Positions 13,372-26,725 are shown, counted from the first letter of the stretch. The stretch: 64,000 nucleotides of DNA from Rutidosis leptorrhynchoides (GCF_046630445.1 NC_092338.1:148127501-148191500); one strand, 5' to 3'. Notes: generated by a model not told the origin, from the sequence alone. Numbers and translations: made by a program.

Positions 13372-13450
13372 CTGGACGCCATCCAGATTCTTGGACACCA
13401 TCCAGGCCTTCACATCTGGACGCCGTCCAGCCAATCTGGACGCCGTCCAG
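13372..13450 (+). repeat. Four tandem 15-bp palindromes in E LTR
   Basis: CTGGACGCCGTCCAG is a perfect palindrome around one central base. Copies start at 13372, 13391, 13416 and 13436. The last two are perfect; the first has CG changed to CA, and the second also has a changed first base and a CG-to-CA change, as expected from CpG decay. Confidence 0.9.
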
Positions 13451-13597
13451 ATGAACTGTCAGGTTCTGATTTGGTTAGTCAATTTTTGTTTAATTCTAAG
13501 TATGCTACGCACCTATGATTCACATGTGACTTGTTCTAACATGCTTATATATGATTAAAAACCTCAGAAAAATAGTTCGGGACCCGACCCGAACGTG

Positions 13598-13636
13598 TTG
13601 ACTATTTCGTTGACTTTGACCCGACCAAAGTTGACT
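13598..13636 (+). promoter_or_regulatory. Cluster of four W-box cores (TTGAC)
   Basis: TTGAC at 13598, TTGACT at 13610, TTGACC at 13616 and TTGACT at 13631, all in the same orientation within 39 bp. TTGAC[CT] is the known WRKY-binding core; function here is inference. Confidence 0.45.
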
Positions 13637-14329
13637 TTTGATCAAACTTAACCAATTACTTATGCAATCATTCTAACTTGCTCTTATACTTGTATGTTGC
13701 ATGAAACTTGGTAAATTTGATTCACATGCTAATTAATCGAGTCGTAACGAGCCATAGGACTAATTGAACACTTTGACCGACCGTGGTTACCGATATTGAT
13801 ACAACCTACTTGTTTAGGTCAAGACTAGCATTTGTTCTTGCACACGTTACTTTGTGAAGTACCTTATCTATTCGTGCAACCAAGGTGAGATCATAGTCCC
13901 ACCTTTTCAACAACTTTTACTGTTTAAACTATGAGATGAAAAACATATACGTATAATACTTTTATACTTTGAACACAAGTACAAAAACAAACATTCCACG
14001 TGCGAGTTAGAACAAAAAGGCCTCAATTCAATTATCATTAGTTACACTTATAGGGTGTAAACGTGAGCTTATGTTATGTGATCACATGGGCTTGACAAGC
14101 CCTCATTCGGACGGTTCGCTACCGTTAGTGGATGAAATATATTTTTGAGTATATAGTGTAGGTTCTAACACTATGATAACGGAGTTCGTGAACAGTTAAG
14201 TCTTGATAATTGGGTGCTCCACAAACGTATAACAACTTTGGAATGAAAATGATTTTGATAATCAACGTTATGGCAATACAAAATCTTGTGGTTCAAAAAC
14301 AACGTTTACTACTACACCTATGATTTCAC

Positions 14330-14344
14330 CAACGTTTTTCGTTG
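14330..14344 (+). other. U5-side LTR hairpin (E)
   Basis: CAACG-TTTTT-CGTTG followed by ACAGTTTTCTATATG and TTTTCTCAGGT. It is the counterpart of CAACC-TTTT-GGTTG in D and A, with the closing pair changed on both arms. Confidence 0.65.
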
Positions 14345-14672
14345 ACAGTTTTCTATATGTTTTCTCAGGTCCTTGAACGCTAAATGATACATGCTTCCAC
14401 ACTCTACTTTTTGATACTTGCTTGGATGTCGAGTATACATGCATACGGAGCGTCTTTTGACTTTACTTAAATTTGTGTCGCACAGGTTTCATTCGTACTT
14501 AAAATGTTGTAACGTAACTAGCCCTTGAACTACTTTGTAACACTTGAAACATCTTTACTTGTGAAATGAATGCGACATACTTTTGGTCAAACGTTGTTTA
14601 AAGACTTATGACCACGTAATGGAACCTAAGTAGATGGCACCGTCAATGACGATTTTGTCGGGTCGCTACAGA

Positions 14673-14689
14673 TGGTATCAGAGCATTGG
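14673..14689 (+). other. Primer-binding site of element E
   Basis: TGGTATCAGAGCATTGG, two bases after the LTR end; 12 nt match the complement of the initiator tRNA-Met 3' end. The leader (14690-15094) shows no other feature. Confidence 0.88.
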
Positions 14690-15094
14690 TTGTAGGGATT
14701 TAGAGTTCATTGGTGTCAACCCCGAGTCATAGGGTACATTGGTGAGTCTAGACTACAACCAGCATATAGACTTAAAGTAGGAATTACTTGACTACTTGTG
14801 CATTTATACTTGGACTCTTCTATTCGTATCTAACTCTTATTACATCTTAATCTCACATTGTTTAATTTGATTGACACACCATCTTGACTTTATGTGATAA
14901 TGTCGAATGCACATATGAATTGGGGTAATATAATTGCCGTGATTATATTACGGTGACTCATATGGACGTTCCGACGTTATGACATAAAGAATTTAGGGCG
15001 AGTCAAGGAAAATTTTCTCTCTATCTTTATTCCATATCATGATTTGTATTATTGAGAATACTAATCAACGATATTCTTGTGTTTTGAAGGAACA

Positions 15095-16180
15095 ATGCAT
15101 CCTCGCCGTGTACCATGCCATGAAACACCCGAACAAGCTCTTGAACGAATGATCGCCACCGCCGTATATGCGGCCATGACCGGTCACTAATCCAACACCA
15201 ACAACCCCAACAATAACACAATGGAGCCAAAAATTCAAACGAGGGATACTCCTACAAAGATTTTATGGGGTGCAAACCTCATACTTTCGATGGAACCGAG
15301 GGACCGGTTACTCTCACCCGGTGGTTCGAACAAATGGAAGCCGTTTTTAGCATAATCAGTTGCCGAGACCAAGACAAGGTCAAATATTCTACCCACACTT
15401 TTGTCGGTATCGCTCTCACATGGTGGAACATGTATGTATAATCGGTGGATATCGATGAAGCCCACGCTCTCTCTTGGTCCGACTTAAAGGGGAAGATGAT
15501 CACCGAATACTTCCCACGTGAAGAGACTCGCAAGCTTGAGCAAGAGCTAAGAACTCTAAAAGCGGTCGGAAACGATCTCAAAACTTATAATCAACGGTTT
15601 GCCGAACTAGCCTTAATGTGTCCGGCTCTCGTGACTCCGAATCCCTCCGAGTAGAACTTTACATGGATGGCCTCCCTAAGAGCATCAAACACGGGGTAAT
15701 GTCATCCAAACCCACTAATCACCAAGAAGCTTTGAATATGGCCCGCAAATTGACAGAAACGGTGGACGAAATTCTAGTACCGGCACCTAAGGCCGAGGAT
15801 AAATTGGGTGGCAACAAGAGAAAATGGGAAGCCACCCCATTAAACAACTACAACAACAACACCTTCACCAAAAAGCCTTTCACTTCCGACGGCAAGAAAA
15901 GTTATGCCGGAACTCAACCTTTTTGCAACAAATGCCACAAGAATCATTATGGAGAATGTGGCAAGCCATTTTGCCACCGGTGTCAAAGGAGTGGCCATGT
16001 GGCCAATGATTGTATAAGTGCTGCCCCCGTCGCTCAAAAGGGGCCCAATGCACCAAAGACGGGTGTTTGTTTTGAATGTGGTCTATCGGGTCATTTTAGG
16101 AATGCATGCCCAAAGAATAAAGCCAACCCCAACGCACACGATCGTGCTTTCAACATTAACGCCGCGGAGGCCCGAGATGA
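15095..16180 (+). pseudogene. gag: Element E gag pseudogene
   Basis: Nucleocapsid/capsid precursor of a chromovirus. Reading starts at ATG 15095 after the leader. The capsid part contains YKDFMGCKPHTFDGTEG and LTRWFEQMEA, then the conserved ALTWWN motif near 15415. Two zinc knuckles follow at about 15970-16110: CHRCQRSGHVANDC and CFECGLSGHFRNAC, both CX2CX4HX4C. Disabling changes are a stop at 15188, a frameshift before 15247, a stop at 15439 and a frameshift near 15620-15654. It is followed without a gap by protease. The family normally makes one gag-pol ORF. Confidence 0.88.
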
Positions 16181-18571
16181 CAATGAACTAGTCACGGGTA
16201 CGTTTCTTCTCAACAACACTTATGTTACTTGTTTATTCGATTCGGGTGCCGATAAGAGTTTTGTATCCAAGACTTTGCCTCACGCTTTTCGTGCTCCACC
16301 ACTCCCCCTAGATACTACTTATACTATTGAAGTGGCCAATGGGAAACTATTGAGTGCCGACAAATATTATCGGGGTGTACGTTAAACTTATTGGGTAAGG
16401 AATTTGAAATTGACATGATACCCATGGAACTAGGGAGCTTCGATGTAATAATTGGTATGAATTGGTTAGCAAAAACAAAATCTCACATCCTTTGCGATCT
16501 TAACGCAATCCGAATTCCTATCGAGAATGGTGAACCTTTGATTGTTTATGACGATCAGAGTTGCACTAGACTCAACCTCCTCTCGTGCATTAAAGTTAGA
16601 AAACTACTCCGTAAGGGTTGTTTTGCGATCCTTGCCCACGTTAAGAAAGTCGAGTCCGATGAGAAGCATAACAATAATGTGCCAATTGTTCGTGACTTTT
16701 CTGATGTATTTCCCGACGAATTGCCGGGTCTTCCACCTCATCGACCGATAGAATTCTAAATCGATCTTATTCCGGGAGCCGTACCCATAGTACGTGCACC
16801 GTATAGACTTGCTCCCTCCGAAATTCAAGAATTGCAAAGTAAAATCCAAGAACTACTTGACCGTGGTTTTATCCAACCTAGCCATTCACCATGGGGGGCT
16901 CCGATTTTGTTTGTTAAAAAGAAAGATGGATCCCTACGAATGTGCATCGATTATCGTGAACTAAATAAATTGATGGATAAAAACTGATATCCTCTTCCAC
17001 GCATCGATGACCTCTTTGATCAATTACAAGGATCTTGTGTATATTTGAAAATTGATCTCCGCTCGGGCTATCATCAACTAAGGGTTAAGGGGGAAGATGT
17101 CTCCAAAACTGCTTTCCGTACTCGCTATGGTATTTACGAATTCCTTGTCATGCCATTTGGTCTCACTAATGCACCGGCGGTGTTCATAGATCTTATGAAC
17201 CGCGTGTGCAAATCGTATCTCGACAAATTTGTTATTGTATTCATCGATGATATCTTGGTCTATTCTAAAAGCGAAGAAGAGCACGAACAACACCTCCGAA
17301 TCATACTCGAACTCTTTAGACAAGAACGACTCTACGCCAAATTCTCCAAGTGTGAATTTTGGTTGAGGGAAGTTCAATTTCTGGGTCATGTTGTAAGCGA
17401 TCAAGGTATTAAGGTCGATCCTTCAAAAATCGAAGGCATTAGCAAATGGGAGACTCCTACTACTCCTACTCACATATGTCAATTCTTGGGTCTCGCCGGA
17501 TACTATCGTAGATTCATCGAAAACTTCTCCTTGGTTGCTCGTCCTCTAACCTCGTTAACTCACAAGGGAAAGTAATTCATTTGGGCAACCGAACAAGAAT
17601 CCGCATTTCAAATCTTGAAGACAAAGCTAACCACCGCTCCTATCTTGTCACTTCCCAAGGCAATGATGATTTTGTTGTATATTGCGATGCCTCGAAACAT
17701 GGTTTTGGGTGTGTATTGATGCAACCAAAGAAAGTCATTGCTTATGCCTCTCGACAATTGAAAATTCATGAATGGAACTATACGACACATGATCTCGAAC
17801 TGGGATCCGTTGTCTTTGCACTTAAAATGTGGAGATACTATCTTTATGAAACCAAGAGTACTATCTTCACCGATCACAAAAGCCTTCAACACATCTTCGA
17901 TCAAAAACAACTAAACATGAGACAATGACGGTGGATTGAAACATTGAACGATTATGATTGCGAGCTTCGTTACCATCCTAGAAAGGCAAACGTAGTAGCC
18001 GATGCCTTAAGTCGAAAGGAAAGAGCGGTGCCTCTTCGTGTCCGAGCTTTAAACATCACCATCCACACCAATCTTAATAATCAAATTCGTGTAGCCCAAG
18101 ATGAGGCTCTCAAGGATGAAAACATCTCTCTCGAACACTTGAACGTCCTCACCTCTCGATTCGAAGTTAAAGAAACCGGACTCCGATATTTCGCCGGAAG
18201 AATTTGGGTACCTAGTTATGGGGACTTACGAAGCCTTATTTCAGATGAAGCCCATAAGTCAAGATATTCGATTCACCCCGGTGCCAATAAGATGTACCAC
18301 GACCTCAAGGAACAATATTGGTAGCCGAACATTAAGAGGGACGTTGCAACTTATGTTGGAAAGTGCCTAACTTGCTCCAAAGTCAAAGCCGAACATCAAA
18401 GACCGTCTGGACTACTTCAACAACCCGAGATCCCGCAAATGGAAGTGGGAAAGGATAACGATGGATTTTATCACCAAACTATCAAAGACGGTGGGCGGTT
18501 ATGATACTATTTGGGTTATTGTTGACCGTCTTACCAAATTCGTACATTTCATCGCCATGAAGGAGACCGAC
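16181..18571 (+). pseudogene. pol: Element E pol pseudogene (protease, RT, RNase H, integrase start)
   Basis: Domains in order: protease with FDSGADKSFVS (about 16236), a frameshift near 16385, the IIGMNWL protease C-terminus, RT with the FIDD catalytic motif (17240-17251), RNase H with [11 protein letters not shown] and [10 protein letters not shown], then the integrase HHCC zinc finger (near 18260-18380) and its first catalytic Asp in TMDFI. Stops at 16757, 16985, 17573, 17926 and 18322 and frameshifts near 17660 and 18430 kill it. The sequence ends inside the integrase core, where element D is inserted at 18572 after a likely CCGAC target flank. The remaining integrase and chromodomain are not in the window. 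Confidence 0.9.
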
Positions 18572-18738
18572 TGTGACGACCCAGAAATTTTCGACCAAAT
18601 TTAAACTTAATCTTTATATGGTTTCGTCATGATAAGCAAAGTCTATTAAATTGAGTTTCAAAATTTTTGAACTATTTTATGAAATCATTTGACCTTTGAC
18701 TATTCCCGACGATCCACGAACAACTATTTGTAAATAGA

Positions 18739-18741
<3 letters not shown>

Positions 18742-18809
<68 letters not shown>
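18742..18809. repeat. (TA)n microsatellite, D 5' LTR
   Basis: Pure TA, about 170 bp after the LTR start; counterpart of 49955-50033. Confidence 0.97.
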
Positions 18810-18811
<2 letters not shown>

Positions 18812-21560
18812 CATATATATAATGATAATTTGAAAGATTATATGATGTAATGGTTGGAATTAATATTGTAAAATAAAATAATATATAATAATTATTACTT
18901 AAAATATATCTATATATATGAATGAAGTATATTGAATATATATATAGGGTTTCGAATATAACAATTAATTGATTGTAATACTTGTTTGTCATCTCGTCTG
19001 TTATTAAACAAATCTAAAATAAAGGATATAAAAACAAACGATGGTTCATAAATAGACTACGTAAAAATTGAGGTTTGTTAAGAATACAACTATATATTTT
19101 TATATACTCTGTCTATATTATTTGTCTATATTATTTGGGATTTTCTGAATAAGCTTATCCGCTACAGATTAACAACGAATTACGATATTTCAGTTTGTAA
19201 AATTTATGTGGAATAGTGTCGACAGAGAAAATATCTGTGAATGTATTATTAACTTTATTTTCGCTGTTTTCTTTTGTTTGGTTGTTAAATGTCTTCTATT
19301 AACATCTACATCATTATATATCATCTTTATATGCATGCATCACGTACACATCCCACAATCTCTAAACCACTAATTCCATTAAACAACTCATCCAATGACA
19401 AATCACCTTTGTTTACTGCATCTATTTTGGATAGAACCAACTCAAAACCAATCAAGCAAAAATCATTTCCACTTTTCCGTTTCCTTTCTTTTTCTTAATT
19501 AGCCACCTTTCAATTTCTCATGTACGAATCAAAATAATAAACCCACTATCTTTTGTTTCTTTCCTTCTTTCTTGTTAAGCGTCACACTCTCAATTATCAC
19601 ATAAAAATACACAACTGCTACACTATTTTAGATTGGCACTGTTTTTGTTTTGCAATTGACATCTTACAGAAGTATTATTATATATATACTTTATATATGT
19701 GTATATATGATTAGGCATTCATCTTAAACCCACACCCGTCACCACTCTCGATCACCACCTCAAAACCATGATCATCGACAAACCACTTCAGCACCATTAA
19801 ACATCTTGATATCGTTTATGTGTGAATCATAAGTCAACCATCGAGAACCATATCTCTCCCTCTCATCCATTTTTCTTCTTGAACTCACCACTCCATCGAC
19901 ACCCACTTCATCACCACAAATCAACCATATTAATTCCAAGTCTTCTTCTTCAATAACCATTGTACAAACACCATGACAACCACCTTCTTGTTCAATTCAC
20001 CTCCTTATTCGGTTGCTACTGTTGCATCTATTTTTTGTTCCTTTTTCTTTCTCTGTCGTGAACACCAAACACCCCACAAACTCGACACCACCACACTAAT
20101 TCATCATCATCAAATTAAAAGTGTTGTTCTTTATTGTTTACGGTTGAGAGGACCAATTCATCACTCTCAAACTGCCGTTCGGTCTAACCCCCATTAACCC
20201 ACTATCACGGCTTTACCTTCGGTTTAAAAACAACATTCACAACCACCTTCCATCTCTTTAATCAATCATCACCACCTTTCTATTTCCTATCAACGAGAAC
20301 CATCATCAACACCCATCACCTCAACCATCAAACTAGAACCTGCTTCGATCTTCTTCTGTTATAGCCACCACCAACAAACCACCATTCAAACACATTTAAT
20401 TACTGCTACTCATGCTGTTTTCGACTTCTGTTTACAGTCCGACAAACACCACCAACAAACCCTTAAACAATTCTAATCACTGCACGCCCTTTCTTTCTGT
20501 TTCCACTTCATATACATCATCATTATTGTATTGCTACTTTTATTATTCAAAGTGGTGAATGATGAGGACAACGAATAATTATAGCAAGATATTAATATTG
20601 ATATTATACAAATGTTAAAGGTTGATGATGGATGAAGATATGAACAACTTGGAGTGTTCTTTTTCCTTTGGCACATTTACAAACAAAGAAAACCACCTAA
20701 CCCACTAGTTAGTTTTAAAGGTATATATCTAATATCATTTCTTTTCAGTTTGCGTATGCCTTGACAACTAGTCCCCACCTGCACTTTATTTACGGATAGG
20801 AAATTATTAAGATAGATTTGATTAATTTGCAAATGAGCTGAATATTATCGCTACTGTAATTGTTGATTACTTTTGTCCAATCGACTTCAACGTACAAAAC
20901 AGCTAGACATTTCATGTAATGGACTTATTTTACTGAAACTAGGCCGCAGGCCTTTAAAAATTCTGTGGTGGATCTATTAAATGGGTTTTGCAATAGGCTA
21001 TTAAAGTGGACTAGTTACATGGGCTGGTAAATAGTTGGGTTTAGGATAGTTGGGTTTGGAATCGACTTGTAGAACTTGGAAGTAAATATGTTGCATGATA
21101 GTGATAAACACTATCTGCTGTTCTATTTTTTTTAAAAAAACACGAACTATATGATGGCAGTGATGATATTGATAATGATATTAGGGTTATGATAAAAGAA
21201 TAATGATGATATAACATAATGATTATGATGATGAGGTTAGGAAGGTATAGGTTAAATAATATGTGTATGAAGATGATATTTTCGCTGTTATGATTTTGAT
21301 GAGATGATAATGAGTCACGATGTATGTTGATGATGATGGTAAGAGACGATGACTGACAAAATTTTAATGATGATTAGAATAAGATTGAAGGTGATGATCA
21401 TATTAGGATTATGATGATAATGGGTTACAGATTGATGATAATGATACAAATATGTATCAATGATAATGATAATGAAGAACGAAATGATAAAGATGATAGA
21501 TGATCCAGGATGATGATGATTGATTTGTTAATGATATGTGAAATAACGATAATAATAAAT

Positions 21561-21627
21561 ATGGTTAAGGATGTTATCGGATTAGCGGGACGTCGCGGGT
21601 TCAAACCCGAACTTGGGCATTTTTTTT
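21561..21627 (+). other. tRNA-like Pol III box, D 5' LTR (unit 1)
   Basis: A-box-like ATGGTTAAGGATG, B box GGTTCAAACC at 21598-21607 in a CGGG/CCCG hairpin, and a T8 terminator at 21620-21627. Copies lie at 25074-25140, 28583-28649 and 52797-52863. Confidence 0.6.
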
Positions 21628-21786
21628 AAGGACTACTTCTTTGAGGTAGTTTACTAACTACTCACTTTTATTATTATTATATTTGTTATTATTAGTTATT
21701 AATGTTATTAGGTTATTACTAATATGAAGAACATAATTATTAGTATTGTTAATACAATTAATATTATTATCATTATTGTTAGTATT

Positions 21787-21896
<110 letters not shown>

Positions 21897-23003
21897 CATT
21901 TCTATTAAAATTATTATCGTTATTATTGAAATGATTAATAAAATTATTATTATTATTATTATTACTAACATTGATATTAGAATTAACATTTTTATTATCA
22001 TTTAGGTTATTATTGTTATTATTAGTATCATTATTGAAATTATTATCATTACCATTTATATTAAAAGTTATCATTATGAAAAGTATCATTTTTATTATCA
22101 TTATTATTGTTATTATTACAAATAAATATTATTTTACAAAATACATTACAAATATATTAATATTACATCTTACTAAATTTTTTTATTATTAAAATGACAT
22201 TAAGTAAGCTATATATAAAATATATTAATGAATATAAATATATATTTTATCATATATAAACTTTGAAATAAATTTTTATTTGTAATATATTATGATAAAT
22301 GAAAAATATTATTTTATTAAACTACTTTAATAAGTATTTACTATATTAATATTAATAAATGTATTATAGAAATAAATATTAACTACTTAAAATACATAGG
22401 ATAAATATAACTTAATTAGTAAAATGATATGTAAATTAATAATATATAAACTCGTTAGTTGTTATTATATATTTTAATATATATAACTGTCATAGGTTCG
22501 TGAATCCGAGGCCAACCCTGCATTGTTCAGTTTCGTTGATAATGCTAAAAACGAACATATATTTCATAGCATTATCCCTCAAGAAAGATAAGATTTTAGT
22601 TGCAAATGTTCTATTTACAAGTGATATTCGTTTAAATAATAAAAGGTGAAGACAAAAGACAGATTTGACGAATTGAAGACGCAAACAACCAAAAAGCTCA
22701 AAAGTACAAAGTACAATCAAAGTGGTTCAAATTATTGATGAGAAACGTCTATAAATTACAAGAGTACGAGCCGCAAAACGCAAAGTACAAGATATTAAAT
22801 AGTACGAAAGGACGTTCGAAAATCCGGAACCGGAACCAGAGTCAACTCTCAACGCTCGACGCAATGGACTAAAAATTACAAGTCAAGTATGCACATGAAT
22901 ATAATATAATATATAATTAATTCTTAAAATTATATATATATTATATTATATATAAAACCGTCGGCAAACTAGCAAACAAACATTTGTGAGCTGGATTCTC
23001 ACG

Positions 23004-23051
23004 CCATGCGATTGCATGGCCAGAAGGCACAAATGCCATGCAATCGTATGG
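23004..23051 (+). promoter_or_regulatory. Palindrome pair in B LTR promoter (unit 1)
   Basis: CCATGCGATTGCATGG (23004) and CCATGCAATCGTATGG (23036), start-to-start 32 bp, with CTGGA eight bases upstream and a TATA box 21 bp downstream. Differences from CCATGCGATCGCATGG are CpG-type changes. Confidence 0.85.
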
Positions 23052-23072
23052 CAGCAGATACCTGGCCACATC

Positions 23073-23079
23073 TATAAAT
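23073..23079 (+). promoter_or_regulatory. TATA box of B LTR
   Basis: TATAAAT in CACATCTATAAATT, directly after the palindrome pair; the same place holds TATAAAA in element C. Duplicates occur in units 2 and 3. Confidence 0.6.
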
Positions 23080-23133
23080 TTTAACATTTTCGGACGAATG
23101 ATATACATCTTTCTTTCCTCTCTATCTCTCACG

Positions 23134-23135
<2 letters not shown>

Positions 23136-23213
<78 letters not shown>
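23136..23213. repeat. (TA)n microsatellite, B LTR first array
   Basis: Pure TA, after a CT-rich stretch (TTTCTTTCCTCTCTATCTCT) that may be the transcript start region. Confidence 0.97.
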
Positions 23214-23218
<5 letters not shown>

Positions 23219-25073
23219 ATTTTAATTTTAATTTTAATTTAATAATAATAAGGGTATGTTAGCGAATGTTGTAAGGGTATAAGCTTAATTCTGTCTGTGT
23301 AACGCTACGCTATTATTAATCATTGTAAGTTATGTTCAACCTTTTTAAATTAATGTCTCGTAGCTAATTTATTATTATGCTTATTTAATGCCGAAGTAAT
23401 CGTGATGTTGGACTAAATATTAAAATTGGGTAATTGGGCTTTGTACCATAATTGGTGTTTGGACAAAAGAACGACACTTGTGGAAATTAGACTATGGGCT
23501 ATTAATGGGCTTTATATTTGTTTAATTGAATGATAGTTCGTTAATTTAATATAAAGATTTATAATTGGACGTACCTATAAATAACCAGATACACTCGATC
23601 GGACACGATGGTCGGGATATTTATAAGTACTAATAATCATTCATTTAACCGGACACGGGAATGGATTAATAGTCAATGGACTTATTAAAACAGGGGTAAA
23701 TTATATACAAGGAAAATTAGTGTAATTATATTTTAAGTCCCCAATTAGTTAGAATATTTGACTTTGGATATAAGGATAATTTGACGAGGACACTCGCACT
23801 TTATATTTATGACTGATGGACTGTTATGGACAAAAACCAGATGGACATATTGAATAATCCAGGATAAAGGACAATTAACCTATGGTAATAAACTAAAATC
23901 AACACGTCAAACATCATGATTACGGAAGTTTAAATAAGCATAATTCCTTTATTTAATATTTCATCGCACTTTTATTTATTGTCATTTTATTTAATTGCAC
24001 TTTTAATTATCGTACTTTTTAATTATCGCAATTTTATTTATTATCATTTTATTTATCGCAATTTCATTTATCGTTATTTGTTTTACGCTTTAAATTAAGT
24101 TATATTTATTTTTAATATTTTACATTAGGTTTTAACTGCGACTAAAGTTTTAAAATCGATAAACCGGTCATTAAATGGTAAAACCCCATTTACAAACAAA
24201 GAAAACCACCTAACCCACTAGTTAGTTTTAAAGGTATATATCTAATATCATTTCTTTTCAGTTTGCGTATGCCTTGACAACTAGTCCCCACCTGCACTTT
24301 ATTTACGGATAGGAAATTATTAAGATAGATTTGATTAATTTGCAAATGAGCTGAATATTATCGCTACTGTAATTGTTGATTACTTTTGTCCAATCGACTT
24401 CAACGTACAAAACAGCTAGACATTTCATGTAATGGACTTATTTTACTGAAACTAGGCCGCAGGCCTTTAAAAATTCTGTGGTGGATCTATTAAATGGGTT
24501 TTGCAATAGGCTATTAAAGTGGACTAGTTACATGGGCTGGTAAATAGTTGGGTTTAGGATAGTTGGGTTTGGAATCGACTTGTAGAACTTGGAAGTAAAT
24601 ATGTTGCATGATAGTGATAAACACTATCTGCTGTTCTATTTTTTTTTAAAAAACACGAACTATATGATGGCAGTGATGATATTGATAATGATATTAGGGT
24701 TATGATAAAAGAATAATGATGATATAACATAATGATTATGATGATGAGGTTAGGAAGGTATAGGTTAAATAATATGTGTATGAAGATGATATTTTCGCTG
24801 TTATGATTTTGATGAGATGATAATGAGTCACGATGTATGTTGATGATGATGGTAAGAGACGATGACTGACAAAATTTTAATGATGATTAGAATAAGATTG
24901 AAGGTGATGATCATATTAGGATTATGATGATAATGGGTTACAGATTGATGATAATGATACAAATATGTATCAATGATAATGATAATGAAGAACGAAATGA
25001 TAAAGATGATAGATGATCCAGGATGATGATGATTGATTTGTTAATGATATGTGAAATAACGATAATAATAAAT

Positions 25074-25140
25074 ATGGTTAAGGATGTTATCGGATTAGCG
25101 GGACGTCGCGGGTTCAAACCCGAACTTGGGCATTTTTTTT
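25074..25140 (+). other. tRNA-like Pol III box (unit 2)
   Basis: B box GGTTCAAACC at 25111-25120; same as the unit 1 copy. Confidence 0.6.
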
Positions 25141-25299
25141 AAGGACTACTTCTTTGAGGTAGTTTACTAACTACTCACTTTTATTATTATTATATTTGTT
25201 ATTATTAGTTATTAATGTTATTAGGTTATTACTAATATGAAGAACATAATTATTAGTATTGTTAATACAATTAATATTATTATCATTATTGTTAGTATT

Positions 25300-25301
<2 letters not shown>

Positions 25302-25396
<95 letters not shown>
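25302..25396. repeat. (TTA)n microsatellite (unit 2)
   Basis: Pure TTA triplets, slightly shorter than in unit 1. Confidence 0.97.
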
Positions 25397-25397
<1 letters not shown>

Positions 25398-26504
25398 CAT
25401 TTCTATTAAAATTATTATCCTTATTATTGAAATGATTAATAAAATTATTATTATTATTATTATTACTAACATTGATATTAGAATTAACATTTTTATTATC
25501 ATTTAGGTTATTATTGTTATTATTAGTATCATTATTGAAATTATTATCATTACCATTTATATTAAAAGTTATCATTATGAAAAGTATCATTTTTATTATC
25601 ATTATTATTGTTATTATTACAAATAAATATTATTTTACAAAATACATTACAAATATATTAATATTACATCTTACTAAATTTTTTTATTATTAAAATGACA
25701 TTAAGTAAGCTATATATAAAATATATTAATGAATATAAATATATATTTTATCATATAGAAACTTTGAAATAAATTTTTATTTGTAATATATTATGATAAA
25801 TGAAAAATATTATTTTATTAAACTACTTTAATAAGTATTTACTATATTAATATTAATAAATGTATTATAGAAATAAATATTAACTACTTAAAATACATAG
25901 GATAAATATAACTTAATTAGTAAAATGATATGTAAATTAATAATATATAAACTCGTTAGTTGTTATTATATATTTTAATATATATAACTGTCATAGGTTC
26001 GTGAATCCGAGGCCAACCCTGCATTGTTCAGTTTCGTTGATAATGCTAAAAACGAACATATATTTCATAGCATTATCCCTCAAGAAAGATAAGATTTTAG
26101 TTGCAAATGTTCTATTTACAAGTGATATTCGTTTAAATAATAAAAGGTGAAGACAAAAGACAGATTTGACGAATTGAAGACGCAAACGACCAAAAAGCTC
26201 AAAAGTACAAAGTACAATCAAAGTGGTTCAAATTATTGATGAGAAACGTCTATAAATTACAAGAGTACGAGCCGCAAAACGCAAAGTACAAGATATTAAA
26301 TAGTACGAAAGGACGTTCGAAAATCCGGAACCGGAACCAGAGTCAACTCTCAACGCTCGACGCAATGGACTAAAAATTACAAGTCAAGTATGCACATGAA
26401 TATAATATAATATATAATTAATTCTTAAAATTATATATATATTATATTATATATAAAACCGTCGGCAAACTAGCAAACAAACATTTGTGAGCTGGATTCT
26501 CACG

Positions 26505-26552
26505 CCATGCGATTGCATGGCCAGAAGGCACAAATGCCATGAAATCGTATGG
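26505..26552 (+). promoter_or_regulatory. Palindrome pair in B LTR (unit 2)
   Basis: Copies start at 26505 and 26537 (32 bp apart). The second has one more change than unit 1 (CCATGAAATCG). Confidence 0.85.
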
Positions 26553-26634
26553 CAGCAGATACCTGGCCACATCTATAAATTTTAACATTTTCGGACGAAT
26601 GATATACATCTTTCTTTCCTCTCTATCTCTCACG

Positions 26635-26636
<2 letters not shown>

Positions 26637-26719
<83 letters not shown>
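26637..26719. repeat. (TA)n microsatellite (unit 2)
   Basis: Counterpart of 23136-23213, a few repeats longer. Confidence 0.97.

Positions 26720-26725
<6 letters not shown>

Larger units (their letters stand above)
12338..14670 (+). repeat. 5' LTR of element E
   Basis: 2.3 kb bounded by TGTAACATCCCG and CGGGTCGCTACA, which form imperfect terminal inverted repeats. Inside are four tandem palindromes (13372-13450), a TTGAC cluster (13598-13636) and a hairpin plus TTTTCTCAGGT box near the 3' end (14330-14370). Apart from these I see only unique-looking LTR sequence and no gene. The partner LTR is not in the window. Confidence 0.85.
12338..18571 (+). mobile_element. Element E: Tekay-like chromovirus, 5' part
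   Basis: 5' LTR 12338-14670 (TGTAACATCCCG to GGTCGCTACA), tRNA-Met-type primer site, gag with two CCHC knuckles, protease, RT, RNase H and the start of integrase. It is cut at 18571 by element D. Its 3' half must lie beyond the right edge of the window. The gag sequence (CKPHTFDGTEG...LTRWFE) and overall order fit the Tekay/Del clade. Many stops and frameshifts show it is long dead. The probable left target flank is AGCAT (12333-12337). Confidence 0.88.

Noticed and set aside
15027..15581. Minus-strand open frames over E gag (67-100 codons)
   Set aside because: Antisense shadows of the conserved gag capsid region, with no motif of their own.
19289..20676. Short host genes in the D LTR (open frames at 19289, 19772, 19973, 20473 and the copies near 50529-51914)
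   Set aside because: They recur only because the LTR is duplicated. The frame at 19973 is broken in the second copy, and composition is low-complexity.
22490..23132. Repeated minus-strand open frames of 76 and 63 codons (copies at 25991-26633 and 29531-30173)
   Set aside because: They lie across the LTR junction and LTR promoter, antisense to the element, and are repeated only by the triplication.
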